Shown here: one piece after another, positions 22,240 to 35,739 of the stretch
Position numbering within the stretch: the stretch's first letter is position 1
Layout: each line of letters starts with the position of its first letter
DNA from: Inia geoffrensis
Lineage: Eukaryota > Chordata > Mammalia > Artiodactyla > Iniidae
DNA: 64,000 nucleotides
Reading direction: 5' to 3'
Assembly (NCBI GenBank): GCA_036417435.1
Contig: CM070903.1
Span: forward strand, 78,237,501 to 78,301,500
Notes under the pieces: model-generated
Seen by the model: the letters and a program-made list of their open reading frames with translations, nothing else
What the model was told of the DNA's origin: nothing
The model's database searches: none
Position numbers and translations under genes: made by a program

Positions 22240-24690
22240 GCAATTCTTCTAAAAATGTGAAAACACAAGTGAAACTTTTCATATAAGAATCATGAGACAG
22301 ACATTTCGGGTTTTGGTCTCAATTGTATGAGCTTGAGCAAGTCACACCACTCTTATCAGCCTGATTCTTCATTATAACCAGGAAATAATTAATATATGCT
22401 GCTGAATTACACGGTCTAAAGGCCCTCTGGTGCAAACTGTCTTTGGCCCTAAAATTCCCACTTCTAGTTTAAAGTAAATCTTGGTAACATCTTAAATCTA
22501 CAAGCTGTTCCTATCTCTAAGGTGCCAAATAAAAGACAGATGTTTAAATGAATAAAAAATACATGAGACAATACTCAGGGAAGGGTATTTTTTAACTTGT
22601 ATATTAAATGCAAGATATATAATCCAAGTGTTATACATGATTCCATGGAAAACACAATGGTATTCTTAACACTGATAGAAAGCTTTATCTTTATACAAGG
22701 TTCAAGTTGATATTTTTCCCTTTACAATAAACTATGTTAATGACTGAAATGCTTTAATCTAAAATAAAATATGAAACAAACTACTGGGATGTAGATGAGT
22801 GATGGATGCTTATGTAAATAAGAGAAAGTGAACCAAATTATGTATCCAGAGCTTAAAATACTACATTGCAGGCATTCTTAGCTCACAATTCATAACAAAA
22901 TAAACAAACAAAAATATATCGATTTAGTGGTAGTTCAGTACTAAGGAATTAGGACTCTTCTAGGTCTGATCTTATTCTTGATTTGCTCAAAAAACTTCCA
23001 TCAGCTGAAATGAATGCCCTAGAAAATAGAATTATTTTAATGAGCAAATACATAACATCCACTGTGAGGGCACCATGAGTGAGTGTCACCAGTCAGCTAA
23101 TCAGACCTGGAACACAGGTAGCCTCTGATGAAAAGCCACCCTCTTTGGGCCATATTGCAGAAGTTTTCAAAAACTAGTTCTAAAGAGAGAAAGCATTGAT
23201 ATGTGAGCTCCCAAGGTCACCTCTCAGTGTGGGGCAGGCAGGTTTTGTGGTTGAAGCAACCCTCTCTTCACTGAGCAGGCCCTATGGAACTCTTTTGCTC
23301 TGTGTGGTTTCTTTAACTAATGACTTAAATAATTTCTATTTTTAGACTTGATAGAACCTCACCATCTTGGTTTGGATTCACTGTTTCTATGAAATTTACC
23401 CTGAAGTGTCAGGCCTCCTAATGACAATTAGAACTATATAAGAATAACATAGGTCTCTCTCTGTCTCATTTTTAGCGAACATATATCTAGCACATGAATT
23501 TTGCCAGGCCTGATGCTAAAAATCTTATGTACGTTACCTCGATTTATCTTTACACTAACTCCCTGTGGTAGATCTGGTCGGTCAGGTGCTATTTATGGAT
23601 AAAGAAACTGTAAATTAAAGAAGTTAGCAATTTTTCCAAAGTCACATTGCTGCTAAGTGTCAGAGCCTTGCCAAAAACTAACTACAGATTCCATGCTCTA
23701 CACTGTCTCACTTCTTGTCTTTCTTATTCCAAGATTCCTCTGGGTGTAATTTTCAGCAATTTGTAGTTTGGGATGTTTAAGAATATGTTGTAGCTAATTT
23801 AAAAAAGAAAATCTGTACAAACCATTCTCAGAAAAATGAACAAAAAAAAACCGTTTTCACACACACACATATTCATTCACACGCAGCATTGTTCATGTGT
23901 ATTCTTTATAATAGCAGAACACAGAGGTGAGTCTACTTTGTCATATCTATAACATTTCTTCCACCTGAGTTCATTAATAAACAGTGTGAAATTGTTGGCG
24001 ACCATCTAGTAAGAGAGGCTACATAATCACTTTTATATAATTAGTAATGCCAATTTAAATGATATATAAAATATCTATAATGTCTATACCATCCTGAGTA
24101 ATTAACATAAGAAAATCAGTAAATGAAGGACAGGATTTGAAACTATTTAGCAAATCTTTCAAGAGGAAATATTTGCTGGTTGGTAAACTCATCCTCCATA
24201 GACATCACAGAGTTTTTTTTTTTCTTTTCGGTATTCAGAAAATTGGAGTTTTAGATTAAGTTGATATAACTTAGACATAGATGTTAGAGTCAATGAACAA
24301 ATCTCTATTGATTGTGTCTGATTTTGAGTGGAAGATTTTATGGAACAGAGACTACAGCATCCAAAACATTTGTGTACAAGTAATGGGTACCAAGTACAAG
24401 CTCTGTATACAAACTTACAGATGATGGAAAAATATTTATTTGGTATAGCTATGCAGTTGAATACCAGGAGTGTGTGTGATTTTCCAATTTATCTGACAGA
24501 AATAACATTCAAAGAATATTTCAAACTATCCACTATTAATTTCCCAAGAAACCTTCCTTTCTATAAAATAGAATATCACTTTATTCTTTGTCAGACCCAG
24601 TGACGGCCCAGTCTAATATTTCTCCTCCTTTTTATACATCTGCCTTTTTCTCAAGGTAATTCAAGTACAAATAATGTACTTGCATGGCTC
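22240..24690. other. Intergenic DNA with a MIR copy
   Basis: No gene seen. A forward MIR-like copy lies at about 23520-23715 (ctccctgtggtagatctgg, gataaagaaactgtaa, gtcacattgctgctaagtg, cagagccttgc). A CA run occurs at 23860-23872. The stretch 23040-23330 has a more balanced composition and no repeat that I recognise. Confidence 0.5.
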
Positions 24691-25370
24691 TCACTAAAGG
24701 CTTTCCTGCAGTCTTTTCTCAAGGCTTCTCTTATTCCTCTGATGGCAATCACACCAATAAAAGATGACATCTGTGCCTCACATCACTGTGAACCACTTCA
24801 GGTAGGCCATGTGTTGTACCTTGACCTAACATCTCATTTCTGTTCCCACCATTGTGGCCAATTAAATGGGGACCTTGTAAGGAGCTTGTTGACTGGTCGT
24901 GTGCCGGCTATCACCACAAGAGCTTAAGGGCCACAAATCTCTGTTATTACCAAGCTGTTGCTGCCAGAAGCATGCTGATTCCTGACAAAAAGAATAGATT
25001 AGGATCAATCAAATCTCCCCCAGGCTTGTCAGTGGGACTTTTAACCACACCTTCTACCTCAAACTTTCCCCTTCACCTCCTTCTAAACACCTACGCAGCA
25101 ACAAGCTAACAAGGTGTCTGCCAAACCATATGTTCATAATTAGTTGACTTCTTGCCTGTCGCTAGAGGCACCACTGATTCAGCAAGAGCCTCAAGGGTGT
25201 TGGGCATCCAATAAGACACCACCAACCAGCATCAGCCCCTCCCCTCAGCAGTAGGAGAAGAGGCATACTTAATTCCAGCTGTGGCATTGTTGAGTGAATT
25301 AACTTTATCCTCAATTTAAAAAGCCAGCATGAAATCAAAGGAGATCCCAGAAAAGAAAAATAAAGAAAAT
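24690..25370. other. Non-repetitive block, possible conserved noncoding DNA
   Basis: Balanced composition and no recognisable repeat. Open frames of 61 and 85 codons overlap here but share no domain, splice signal or codon pattern that I would trust. Recorded only as unexplained sequence. Confidence 0.25.
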
Positions 25371-25374
25371 GAAA

Positions 25375-27240
25375 AAAAAAAAAAATGCTTGTAGGTTAAC
25401 TCAACAAGTCTGATGAATGAAACTCAACTGGTTAGCCACATTTAGCCAATCACTGCAAAGCAGGTTTCTGGCACCGTTCTTACTTCTGGCATAATTCTTC
25501 CTTTTACTTCCCAGTTCTGTGGTTAAGGTCTCTTGTTACACACAGAGGGATTGATGATATAATCGTTTATGAGCCAGTGGAACACATTTTTAGGTAGTAG
25601 TGAGGTTACTGAACAATCAGAAATTAATGTCAGAAACAGCAGTGTACAATGCTGGCTAAGAAATCTCATCTCAAGGTAAGAGTGCTACATATAAAATTAA
25701 ATTTGCAATCTCCTCTTTGAAACTATGTCTGAGTGTGTGGTTTTCTTTATGGGAAAGGGTTGGCAAACATTTTTTAAAAAGTTCTAGGGCAAAGAGAATT
25801 CTGAAATCTTTTTGTTTTCATTGACTAAGGAAAAAATGTCTAATATTCTGAAAAAAATGTGCATTTTCATTAAATTTATTTATATGAGTATCACTGATGG
25901 GTTACACTATTTTCAATGAAATAATTTATACAGTTTTCCAATAAATTTATCAATATTACTTTATTTAAAGGATTACAAATTAATACTAAGGCATATATGA
26001 TCCTGAATTTTAGTAGGCAAAATTGGGTAAAAACCAAGAAATGTCATTTCTTGGTTTGAAACTTTCAAGACTATGAGGAATAAATTTCTAAACTTGAAAA
26101 ACCTTAAGGATACATTTTCTATAAAATAAATATTATAAACTTAATTTAAAATTTATATAAAGTAATGAAATTATTTAAATTAGAATGGAAAATATTAGTT
26201 AAGCAAAAATATGTATTCTTAATATATAGTCTTAAAATACAAATTGCTATAAAAATTGAGTGCCTAGAAACAATTGTGTAAAAAAGCAATATTTATATTT
26301 TTATAAATGATGTTATGAGACCAAAAATGTGGATATAAACATGCAAAAAGAGAGAAAATTTAAAATAATAAAATTAAATAAGTTGTGTTAAAATAATTAT
26401 AAATGAGAAACCAGTTTATTGTTTTAAACAGCACTAGCCTTAGAATATTGTGATTCTGATGTTGTAGTTGATTTATTGTAAAATCCTCTTATGTTGCAAT
26501 CTAATAACTTTGGACAATGTAAAGAACAGGGGCAGAACAAACCCAAGATCTAGATATCTACCAAGGATAGGCCACTGTTTTAAGCATCAGCTTGAGATCT
26601 AATTTCATTGTCAATCACATAATCTCCACTATTATACTAAAAATCCATTGAGATTGTCAAGGAACTCAGGGGTTTTGAGTAACAGACATTGCCATGATAT
26701 GTGGCTTAAAATGAATTAAGAAACAACTGATGTGGTTTGGACCAGGCAATTAGAAAACATAAGCCAGCGGGAAACTGCAGAAACAACAGATTGGTACAAG
26801 TTACAGGCAATTTTCTTAATAAACCCCTTTACGATAATGTCAGACAAGACACGTTAAGCATCTCTTCTCTTACCCTCTATGGAACAAACCAATTTACAAT
26901 CAGAGCCAAATGTTTGCTTTCAAAGAAAAGTTGCCATCCTAAAAGTTTCTTAAAAATATTTTTTTTTACAACTTAATTGTCATTAAGCAACACCTTTTTC
27001 TTATTTTAAAACAAAAAGAACAATAAAATAACCAGCTTAAAAATGCCCATAGATTAATAAACACTTTTCAGTTTAGTCTCTCCAAATTTTCAACTTTGTT
27101 ATATTTTAAACAAAATAAAGCATGAATCAACTAAAAGTATAATATTTTTTTCCTAGCCAAGGATATTTACAATTCCATAGTAGGGGGTCTTTATTTTAGC
27201 TTTTGGTGTGATTAACTTATAATGAGATTTACCTTATAAT
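25375..27240. other. AT-rich intergenic DNA
   Basis: Very AT-rich with no gene or clear repeat. It contains a perfect hairpin at 26031-26057 (arms aaaccaagaaat and atttcttggttt, loop gtc). Confidence 0.5.
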
Positions 27241-28030
27241 GAGTATTATATTATGGAACATGAAGATATGCATACTAGAAATATGAAATAATTTTGATCA
27301 GATTTTAAGAAATGATTTTGAGGAATCTTAAAAATCTTGCAGTAAGAAATAGTGAACCATTGCAGAACAGTAAATAGTGAGCTAATATGATGAACAGGAT
27401 GCTTTAACAAAAAACTGTTGGTAGTGAGCAGTGTAGATTGGTGGAAAACAAGAGGCTTATTGAAGATGCTGTGTTCCATATTAGTGATAAGCACTTGGCC
27501 AAGGACAGTGACAATGGGACGGGATAGAAAGAGGCAAATATGAGACATAGTAAAGACTGAATCAGATGGCTATAGCTAATGAACAAAGGAGAGATTCAAG
27601 ATGATAAGGTCAAATTGGCAAGCTTGAGTAGCAAAAAATATGACAGTGGCAAACATGATGTGAAGGAAGACAAGGAGATAGGAAATCAGTTTTTTGGCAG
27701 AAAAAATACTGAGTTCAGTTTTAGTCAAATTAAACTTGAGGCATGATATGCATAATAAGAATAAGTATCTGACAGACCTAGGGTTCTGATAAGCAGATTG
27801 GGAACATTTCAATTTGGGAGTTACCAAGATGGTAAGGATTACTAGACACACATGAATGGTGTGCTCTTCAAGGGAGGTGATATAAATCAAGAGGAGAAAT
27901 AGGTCAGGCCCTAAATGTTAACTCCCAGAGTAGAGGGGCAGAAGGGAAAGGAGTTAGGAATGAGAACATAGGAAGAGTGTCAAGAAAAGAGTCAGTAACA
28001 GAATCTACTAGACTTAATGAAATTCTAAAA
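27240..28030. repeat. Old interspersed repeat, family unresolved
   Basis: Contains gaaatagtgaaccattgcag, tgagttcagttttagtc, aacttgaggcatgatatgc and atcaagaggagaaatagg. It resembles the blocks at 10380-11205 and 29150-30010 and is probably a copy of one ancient family. Confidence 0.4.
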
Positions 28031-28229
28031 AACAAGGAAAAGTAAAAACATCTTGGGGAGCATAGAGCTCAAGTATAAAGAAAATGGCTAAAAATCCAGT
28101 TAAGCCCAGTTAAACATCACTGGCATTTTTCAAATTCCATTTGTAAAATATGGAAGCCAAAGTGGCCAAACAATATGAAGGCAGTGATAAGTAAACAGAG
28201 GCAATATTTTATGATGTATTATTTAGTAG

Positions 28230-29105
28230 TTTACAAATAGCTTTATAAGGGAAACTGGTCAATAATTCTTTCTTATGCCATTCTTGTTCAGATTTTGATA
28301 TGGAGGTTATACTAGCTTCATAAAATGATTTGGGGTATGTTTTCTCTTTTTCTCATCTCTGCAACTATTTGCAATAAATTGAGATTATCAGTCCTTTGGA
28401 AGTTTGATTAAAAACTCACTTACAAAACCATCTGAGTCCAGTGTATATGTCAGAGGGAGATTGTTGACTATGCATTTAGTTTCTTTAAAAGTCATCATGG
28501 TATTTTGAGTTATTCTCTTGAGTCATTTTGTTTTATTGATATATTTCTGAGGGGTCATTTCTTCTGTTTCCAAAAATATTTGGATTAACAAATTTACTTT
28601 TTTATAATTAAAAAAAAAACCTCGACCAAAGCTAAAGTTATAGCTTCCTTTTTATTTCTAATGTTTAATTTTTTTCATAATCAAGGATGTATGTATGTCT
28701 ATTGGACTAGTGTATTTCAAATAATTACTATTGGGTTTGTTGATTAACTCAACATTTTTTCAGTTCTTTTTTGCAATTCCTCCTATTTTTAAAAATCATT
28801 TCCTCTCTTATACTTTTAAAAATTTTGTTTTATCCTAGTTTAGATTAATCTTAGATTAAAAAGTTAGTTAATATTTGATTTTTCTTGTTTCCCAGTATTT
28901 TAATTTGAGCTTGAGAATCATCTTCTACATCTTTATTTCTAAAAAACTTTTTTACAAAATTATTTTATGTAGTTCTAAAAATTTTATAATATGCATTGTG
29001 ATTTTTTCTTTAGCTGATTTATTATTTAGTCATGTAGACATGAAGTTTTAATTTTTTCAGTTGTATTGGCTTTGGTTTATAGTATTGATTTGTAATTTTA
29101 TTTAA
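28230..29105 (-). repeat. Decayed reverse-strand L1 ORF2 fragment
   Basis: Read on the + strand it shows tagcttcataaaatgatttgg, tctgcaactatttgcaa and ccatctgagtccagtg, the antisense of the reverse-transcriptase region of old L1 elements (the equivalent of L1-B at 49380-49580). Many indels. Confidence 0.65.
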
Positions 29106-29149
29106 AGGGCCGGTAACTTACTAGAAATTACTCACTAATCTCTGAGTTC

Positions 29150-29514
29150 AGCAAGGCTAAAGAGTGGCTTTATTGTCATTATAGTGCAAGACAAAAAATG
29201 ACAGAAGCTTGGTGCATGATGGTGGGCTGGGAATAGAAATAACTGGAGTATTAGAAAAGGCATTTAGGATTGAGATTCCATGACTGATGGGTTGTAGAAG
29301 GTGAGGGTGAGGGAGGAGTCAATTATGACTTCCATGATCATGGCCTGAGTGACAGGATAGATGGTGCTACCATTTACTGAGATGGAGGAGGTTGAGAATG
29401 ATAGCAAAATTGTGTTCAGTTTTGGACAAGTTGTGCCTGTGTTGCCTGTGAGACAGCAAGCAGGAGATAACAAGAATGTAATAAATATACAAACCTTGAA
29501 ATCACAAGAAAATT
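29150..29514. repeat. Old interspersed repeat, left part, split by a SINE
   Basis: Contains gagggaggagtcaattatgac, cctgagtgacaggatag, ccatttactgagatgg and gtgttcagttttggac. The text continues after the SINE at about 29830-30010 (gaagtcatcaaggtgtag, then gaggactggtatcacag), so one repeat was interrupted by the SINE at 29531-29813. Confidence 0.45.
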
Positions 29515-29530
29515 TCAGGCTAAATATATA

Positions 29531-29813
29531 TTAATTAATTTTATTTATTTTTGCTGTGTTGGGTCTTCATTTCTGTGCGAGGGTTTCCTCTAGCTCTGCC
29601 AAGTGGGGGCCACTCTTCATCGCGTTGCACGGGCCTCTCACTATCACGGCTTCTCTTGTTGCAGAGCACAGGCTCCAGACACGCAGCCTCAGTAGTTGTG
29701 GCTCACGGGCCCAGTTGCTCCGTGGCATGTGGGATCCTCCCAGACCAGGGCTCGAATCTGTGTCCCCTGCATTAGCAGGCAGATTCTCAACCACTGCGCC
29801 ACCAGGGAAGTCC
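29531..29813 (-). mobile_element. CHR-1-type tRNA-derived SINE
   Basis: Reverse-strand SINE beginning (in its own sense) with acttccctggtggcgcagtg, with Pol III A-box and B-box-like words from its tRNA-Glu-type head and a long tail ending in A/T-rich sequence. It is flanked by 16-bp target-site duplications (tcaggctaaatatata at 29515-29530 and 29814-29829). The long form, with the segment complementary to gccccacttggcagagc, separates it from the shorter CHR-2 copies. Confidence 0.93.
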
Positions 29814-30014
29814 TCAGGCTAAATATATAAATTTTGAAGTCATCAAGGTGTAGAAAGTCATTGAAAAAGTGGCAGTGGAATAATTTGCTCAGGAAAAATT
29901 CATAGAATAAATTTTGGAAAAAGGCAAGTCTGAAAGCTTGAGCAATTCCAGTGTTCTGATAGAGGAGGAGGAGTTGGCAATGGAGACTCTGAAGTTTCAG
30001 AGAGTGAAGAGGAA

Positions 30015-32285
30015 GAGGACTGGTATCACAGTGGACAAGAGAATGGAGTATTTTGAGAAAAAGGGAATAGTGAGCAAAGAGATGCCATTAACAATAAAGT
30101 TAAGAAGAATGAACACTATATTGATACTTAATATATATTACAGAAACTGGATTATAAATTGATGGTTTCCAAACTGAAGTCTTCATTAGTATTATGATTA
30201 ATAGGGATTTCAATAGTTCAGGAAGTCCTATGAACTGTGCATATTTTATCGATAGGATTGAATGGAGCTGTCAGATCATTAAATCCAGTAAAAATTCTCC
30301 TAACAAACTACCATGTAGTAAGAGCCTGCCACTTTCCAACCAGAGGGATAAGCACCTTATCCAAAGCAACTTTGAAAAAAAATGTATAGTTTCCATCTGG
30401 AGCACAAAATGGTTTAAATAACTAAATGCCTCCCTTAGTAAAGATAGTAAAACTTTCAATTTTGTTTTGTGATTTACAGTTTGCCAAGTACCTTTCACAT
30501 GGTTTGATTTAATTATCACTGTCGTGGAAGGAAAAGAAAAATCTCTACTCTTCTCTTCATATATCTGCCTTAACCCATAGAAAAGGACACTGTCTACAGC
30601 TCTAACTTCTTTCTTACTCCCTTTCTGGTTTCCATCCACAGGAAGAGGGGTTGGTCATGGACTCTTCTGAACATCAGTAATTGGCTTGTATTTTGCTGAT
30701 AGGCAAGGATTCATTTCTGTAAGAAGATATCCTGCTCTCTCCTTTACTTGAACTCCCATGCTTTCTACTCCCATGTGTAAAGCACACCTAGTCACATAGC
30801 TGTTAGATCTACTCTTGCAATGCAGACCCTACATTCACTCTCTCTGTTCTGTCCATGCTGTAAGGTGACACAGAATAGCTACAAATGTTTATGTAACCAG
30901 CTGAGTGAATGTAGCTTGTACCACAAAACTGGCCATTCTAGATTCAAAGGACGATGACAGATATTCAAGCCTAAATGCATTCCTCCATCATATTTTACCA
31001 GAGCAACCCTGTACTGGGGATTATCAGGTGAACAACCAAATTAGAGTACACACCACACACACATACATGCACATTTCCCTCATTGGCATATTCTTTTTGT
31101 CTGTGTGTACAATGTTTTAACAAGTAAACTCAGAGGAGAAGAAATGAATTATTACTCATATATTATACACTTAAAAATTGAAGTTCTAAGGTCTTGGAAC
31201 TTAACCAATTTCAAACTATTAATAAAAAGCAGATTGAGGATTTAAATCCATATCTTTTCAGTTTAGTTTTAGTATTCTTATACCTAATCTGTATCTTTTC
31301 ACACAGACATTATGTAATAAGTCAACTTTGATTAAGCAAACTGTTCATAGCACTTTTCCTTTTATAAAATCTTTGTCATATTTGTATTCATCAATAATTC
31401 CATTAAATATATTTTATCTATTTTACTAACACTCACTAATATATGAGCTTTATGGACTTCAGAATAGAAAAATAGTGCTCCAAGCTAGAGGAACAACATT
31501 TTGAGAGTGGGAGAGAGAATGAGAGGGAGGGAGAGAGAAAACATTAAATGATAACATAATTTTCATACCTGAATAAGAAATGAAATACTATCAAATAAAT
31601 CAGATGACTTGTCATCTTTATATAAGCACTATTAAAATGTGGGGCTCTGTCTTATGTTCCCTCATCAAAACTTTTATAGATCAGAAAAAGAAGAGAACAA
31701 ATGCAGAGTCACACTTAATGGATGGAAAACAGCCATAGCTATACCAACCTTGAAATATTATAGTCACAAAAGGCAGCTGAGAGTCTCATGTGAATAATAA
31801 TGAGTTCACAATAAAAATCCTTGTAGCTTCTGAGGAGTGTAAATATTCTGGGGGATAATAAATGAAATACCTGATACTAGAGACCGTAGAGCTGATGGAA
31901 CAGAGAAAACAATTATTTAAAACACAGATATAAATTTCTTAGAAATATAAGGGAGGATGTTGGAAAACAAGAAGCAAGAATCAGTTGGAGATACTGGTTG
32001 TCAAAAATATGTTAACTGAAATTTAAAAGAGAACTGAAAGGATTGGGTAAGAGAATGGATGCAGCCTAATAAAGAAATGGAAGTTAGAGACTTGTTAATA
32101 TTCCCATAATAGGAATACCAGAAATGAAGGAAAAGAACGTAGAGGAAGCAATTAGTGAAAAGAATAACCGAGAATTCCTCATAATGAAGCCATAGATCTC
32201 AGATTGAAAAGCATTGTAAAGATTCATATCTTAAGAAGAAGAAAAAAATCCCAACACCTAAAAACGTATTGAAGTATAAGAATAT
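30015..32285. other. Intergenic DNA, nothing recognised
   Basis: No gene or clear repeat seen. Contains GA-rich patches (31510-31535) and short open frames without domains. Confidence 0.45.
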
Positions 32286-32300
32286 CAAAGATGAAACCTA

Positions 32301-32506
32301 GGGCTTCCCTGGCGGCGCAGTGGTTGAGAGTCCGCCTGCCGATGCAGCGGACACGGGTTCGTGCCCCGGTCCAGGAAGATCCCACATGCCACGGAGCGGC
32401 TGGGCCCGTGAGCCACGGCCGCTGAGCCTGCGCGTCCGGAGCCTGTGCTCTGCAATGGGAGAGGCCACAACAGTGAGAGGCCTGCGTAACATACACACAC
32501 ACAAAA
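32301..32506 (+). mobile_element. CHR-2-type SINE
   Basis: Forward copy beginning gggcttccctggcggcgcag, with ggttgagagtccgcc (A-box region) and cacgggttcgtgccc (B box), and ending with gtgagaggcctgcgtaac and an acac/A tail. Target-site duplications are agatgaaaccta (32289-32300) and agataaaaccta (32507-32518), one mismatch. This short, CpG-rich form is typical of cetaceans. Confidence 0.95.
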
Positions 32507-32519
32507 AGATAAAACCTAA

Positions 32520-34785
32520 CAGGTCCCAAGAGAATAAGAAAATATTCTACAAGAGAAGCAAAGAATCAGATTAATGTCAGCTCTCCTTGGTCTAAAGATA
32601 TGTTAGACAGTTTCTTAATTAAAAAAAATAATAAAACAAATGTAAATTAATATCTCATCTCAATCTATATTATCCTTAAGATGATGGATAGATTTTTATT
32701 TGTTCATTATAAATTTCACAAGCCTACTTTCTTTGGAATTTAAGAAAAAAGTTCATAATATTTTTATTTTTAAATGAATCTTTATCAAATTGCATTTCTT
32801 TATTTTCTACAACATGCTCTTAAAAATACACAGGACAATTGTAACTCTCTCTGTATTATCATCAAACAAAAAGTTATCTTAGTTATGAACAATGGCTTTC
32901 AGAATCCCCCTCATGATTGCACTCTCTTTCGTTGGTTTAAATATTTTCATAAATTTAAAGATAGAGGATAGAAAAGTCTAGACCTGGTTGGTATTTAAAA
33001 TAAATTTAGTCTCATGCTAGAAAGTCATATTAATACAAAAAGTTATAATTGCTGCCACCTATATTTCTTTCACATTTACTTTATTTAAAAAGTGAAATCA
33101 CATTTCTTCTCTTTTGGATTGCCATTTAGAGGCAGTCATCCCTTCCTTGAATCTGGATATATTGGAAAAGTCTTCAGGAAGCCCCCTCTAGTGTCTGAAG
33201 GATGCAACAGCTCACTGGCAAAGGATTTGGGAGAGACAAAGATATGGAAATTTTAGTGTATCCTCTAAAGTGGCTCAAAAGGACCATGGAGATAGTCAAC
33301 TCCAATATCCATTCTACTTACAAATAGGAAAACTAAAGGTCCATAGAGAAAATGTTTTGTTTAAGGTCACACTGGTATATCACTTATATAAAGTCATGGT
33401 ATATCAAGTGTATCAGCTCAAATTTCCTGACTCCCAGGTCACAGAACAATCTACTCTACACTATGGACTTGGATTTGAGCCAAGCAGGCCCAGAATAGAA
33501 TAAAAACAAGGAATTTGGGGGATGTGGGATTTTTTTAATGAAAGAGGTATAGAGATGAGAGACGGGTCATTGGGATAAAGGAGAAAATAAGAAGGTTAGC
33601 ATTAAGGGTTAGGGAACTGTAGTAAAGAAATGTCACTTAGCAATTATTCTCTTATTCTTGTCACCTGTCTCAATAGAGTTTACTGACAATGTAGAACATG
33701 AAAATGTCATAACAAGGCAATAAACCTTTATTTCCTGCCCCACTCCAGTTCATGATAATGAACTGGCAATGGGATTGTTAGTTAAAACAGTCACGATGTA
33801 TCATTCTTAAATAGGATGTGCAACTTTTGGCCTCCTCATCCTTCCTTCAGAATGTATAAAGTGCCATAACCAGCTGATCTCTAAGACACGTTATTAAAGC
33901 TTTAATTACACCAAGTACAGTTGATAGTTTTCACCCTTCCCACAACTTTCCTTTCTTTCCACCACTCACCTTCCTACCCAGGAGCTTTCAGTTACTCACA
34001 AGAGGGACCCAAGTCCAGCAAATTATTCTACAAATGAGTACTCCAAAAGGATGGCTAAAGTAAGTCCTATACTGTATTCAAGAGGAAGAGATCAAAATAC
34101 ATTTAAGTAGTTTTGGGACATGCTTCAAAAATCCATGTTTTCCCATTTTCTGGCAATAATTCCCTATCTGGAATTTCCAGTACTTTGTTTACTTGTTCTT
34201 ACTATGCTTGCTCTCTGATTTCAGTAAGGTACCTAGTTTCTTAACTGTTCTAAGTCTTTCAATCCTCTTGAGACATTTTTCTTTATGATCCAACACTCCT
34301 ATCATTTCTTTACTAAATCCTTCAAATCTGTCACTACATTGAAGTTCCTATAAAACTTTTTAACAAACCCTCAAATAAGGGTCAATTCAAACATCCTTAT
34401 TTTTCTTTGCTCATATGGTACTGGTCACATAATTTAGTTACTACCCCTCCAAAGTCATTCTCTTTATTTGAACCCTTATCTGATGATCAGCTCCCTCTTC
34501 TCTCTCTTTTATGGCAATTTTGAACCTTCATAGATTTCCACAAGCTTATATCTTTGTCTCTTAATAGATTGATTGTTTCCTTTACTAAAAAATTAGAAAT
34601 TATCAAGTAGGTACTTTCTCAGTTTCCTATCAAAAAGTATGTCACATCAATATCCTTCCATATCTTTTTATTACCAGTTAGGCCCTTTTCCTATTGAAGC
34701 TCTAATCTCTATCCTTTCTCTGGATGTTGAATCCTATATTCTTTCTGTCTCCAGGGGTATTATTTTATTAATAATTTTGCATTTG
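32520..34785. other. Intergenic DNA, possible MIR-like scrap
   Basis: No gene seen. At about 33270-33400 the words caaataggaaaactaaaggtc and gtttaaggtcacactgg suggest a diverged MIR. The stretch 34240-34500 is CT-rich and may be an L2 remnant. Confidence 0.4.
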
Positions 34786-34789
34786 GATA

Positions 34790-35690
34790 CACAATGTTCG
34801 TGTTTATAAGACTCAGTGTTGTTAAGATAAGAATTCTCCCCAAAATGATACACAGATTCAATGTAACCCCAACCAAAACCCCAGTAGGCTTTTACAGGCT
34901 GACACTGAAGATGTAAATGGACAAGAATATAGTCAGATAGTCTTTTGAAAAGAAAACTGTAAGATTTCAAGAAAATATAAAATTATAGTGATTAAAACAG
35001 TGTGGTACTGGAGGAAAAAAAAGATGACATGAGTAGATTAATAGGAAATACAAAGTAGATTTAACTATATGATCACTTGATTTATGATTTATAGCAATAG
35101 TGACAGTGCAGTGCAGTGGAGAAAAAGAACAATTGTTTTAATAAATATACTGGATCAATTGACTATGTGGAGAAAGATGAATCTTAAACTCCACGTCACA
35201 CAATACAAACATTACATCAGAGAGACTGCAGATATAAATGTACAACGTAAAGCAGTAAATCCTTATGAAGAAAAGATAGGAGACTATCTTTATGACCTTG
35301 GGGTAGCCAAAGATTTAAAAAATAAGACACAAAGGAATTACCATGAAGGAAATATTGATCAATTGAATTATTTTATTTTATTTTTATTTATTTATTTATT
35401 TTTGTGGTATGCGGGCCTCTCACTGTTACGGCCTCTCCCGTTGCGGAGCACAGGCTCCGGATGCGCAGGCTCAGCGGCCATGGCTCACGGGCCCAGCTGC
35501 TCCACGGCATGTGGGGTCTTCCCGGACCGAGGCACGAACCCGTATACCCTGCATTGGCAGGCGGACTCTCAACCACTGTGCCACCAGGGAAGCCCTTGAA
35601 TTAATTTAAAATTCAGAATTTCTGGAAGTCAAAAGATACCAATAGGAGTGCAAAGGCAACATACAGAATAGGTGAAAATATTTTGTTTAT
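34790..35690 (+). repeat. Decayed L1 ORF2 fragment, split by a SINE
   Basis: Shows gattcaatgtaaccccaacc, acagtgtggtactgg, ggatcaattgactatgtgg and, after the SINE, ctggaagtcaaaagatacc, matching the C-terminal half of L1 ORF2 in forward orientation. It is interrupted at 35371-35595 by a CHR-2 SINE. It is much older than L1-A. Confidence 0.7.
35371..35595 (-). mobile_element. CHR-2-type SINE
   Basis: Reverse copy. On the + strand it opens with a TTTA-rich tail, then gcgggcctctcactgttacg, and ends ccaccagggaagccc. The short target-site duplication ttgaatta occurs at 35363-35370 and 35596-35603. It is inserted in an old L1 fragment. Confidence 0.93.
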
Positions 35691-35739
35691 CTTGATAGGA
35701 TTAATGTATGATGAATCTTGGATTCTCATTAAGTATTTG

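Noticed and set aside
32301..32375. Possible functional tRNA gene
   Set aside because: The A-box and B-box belong to the tRNA-derived head of a SINE. The cloverleaf is not intact, and the same head occurs in all SINE copies here.
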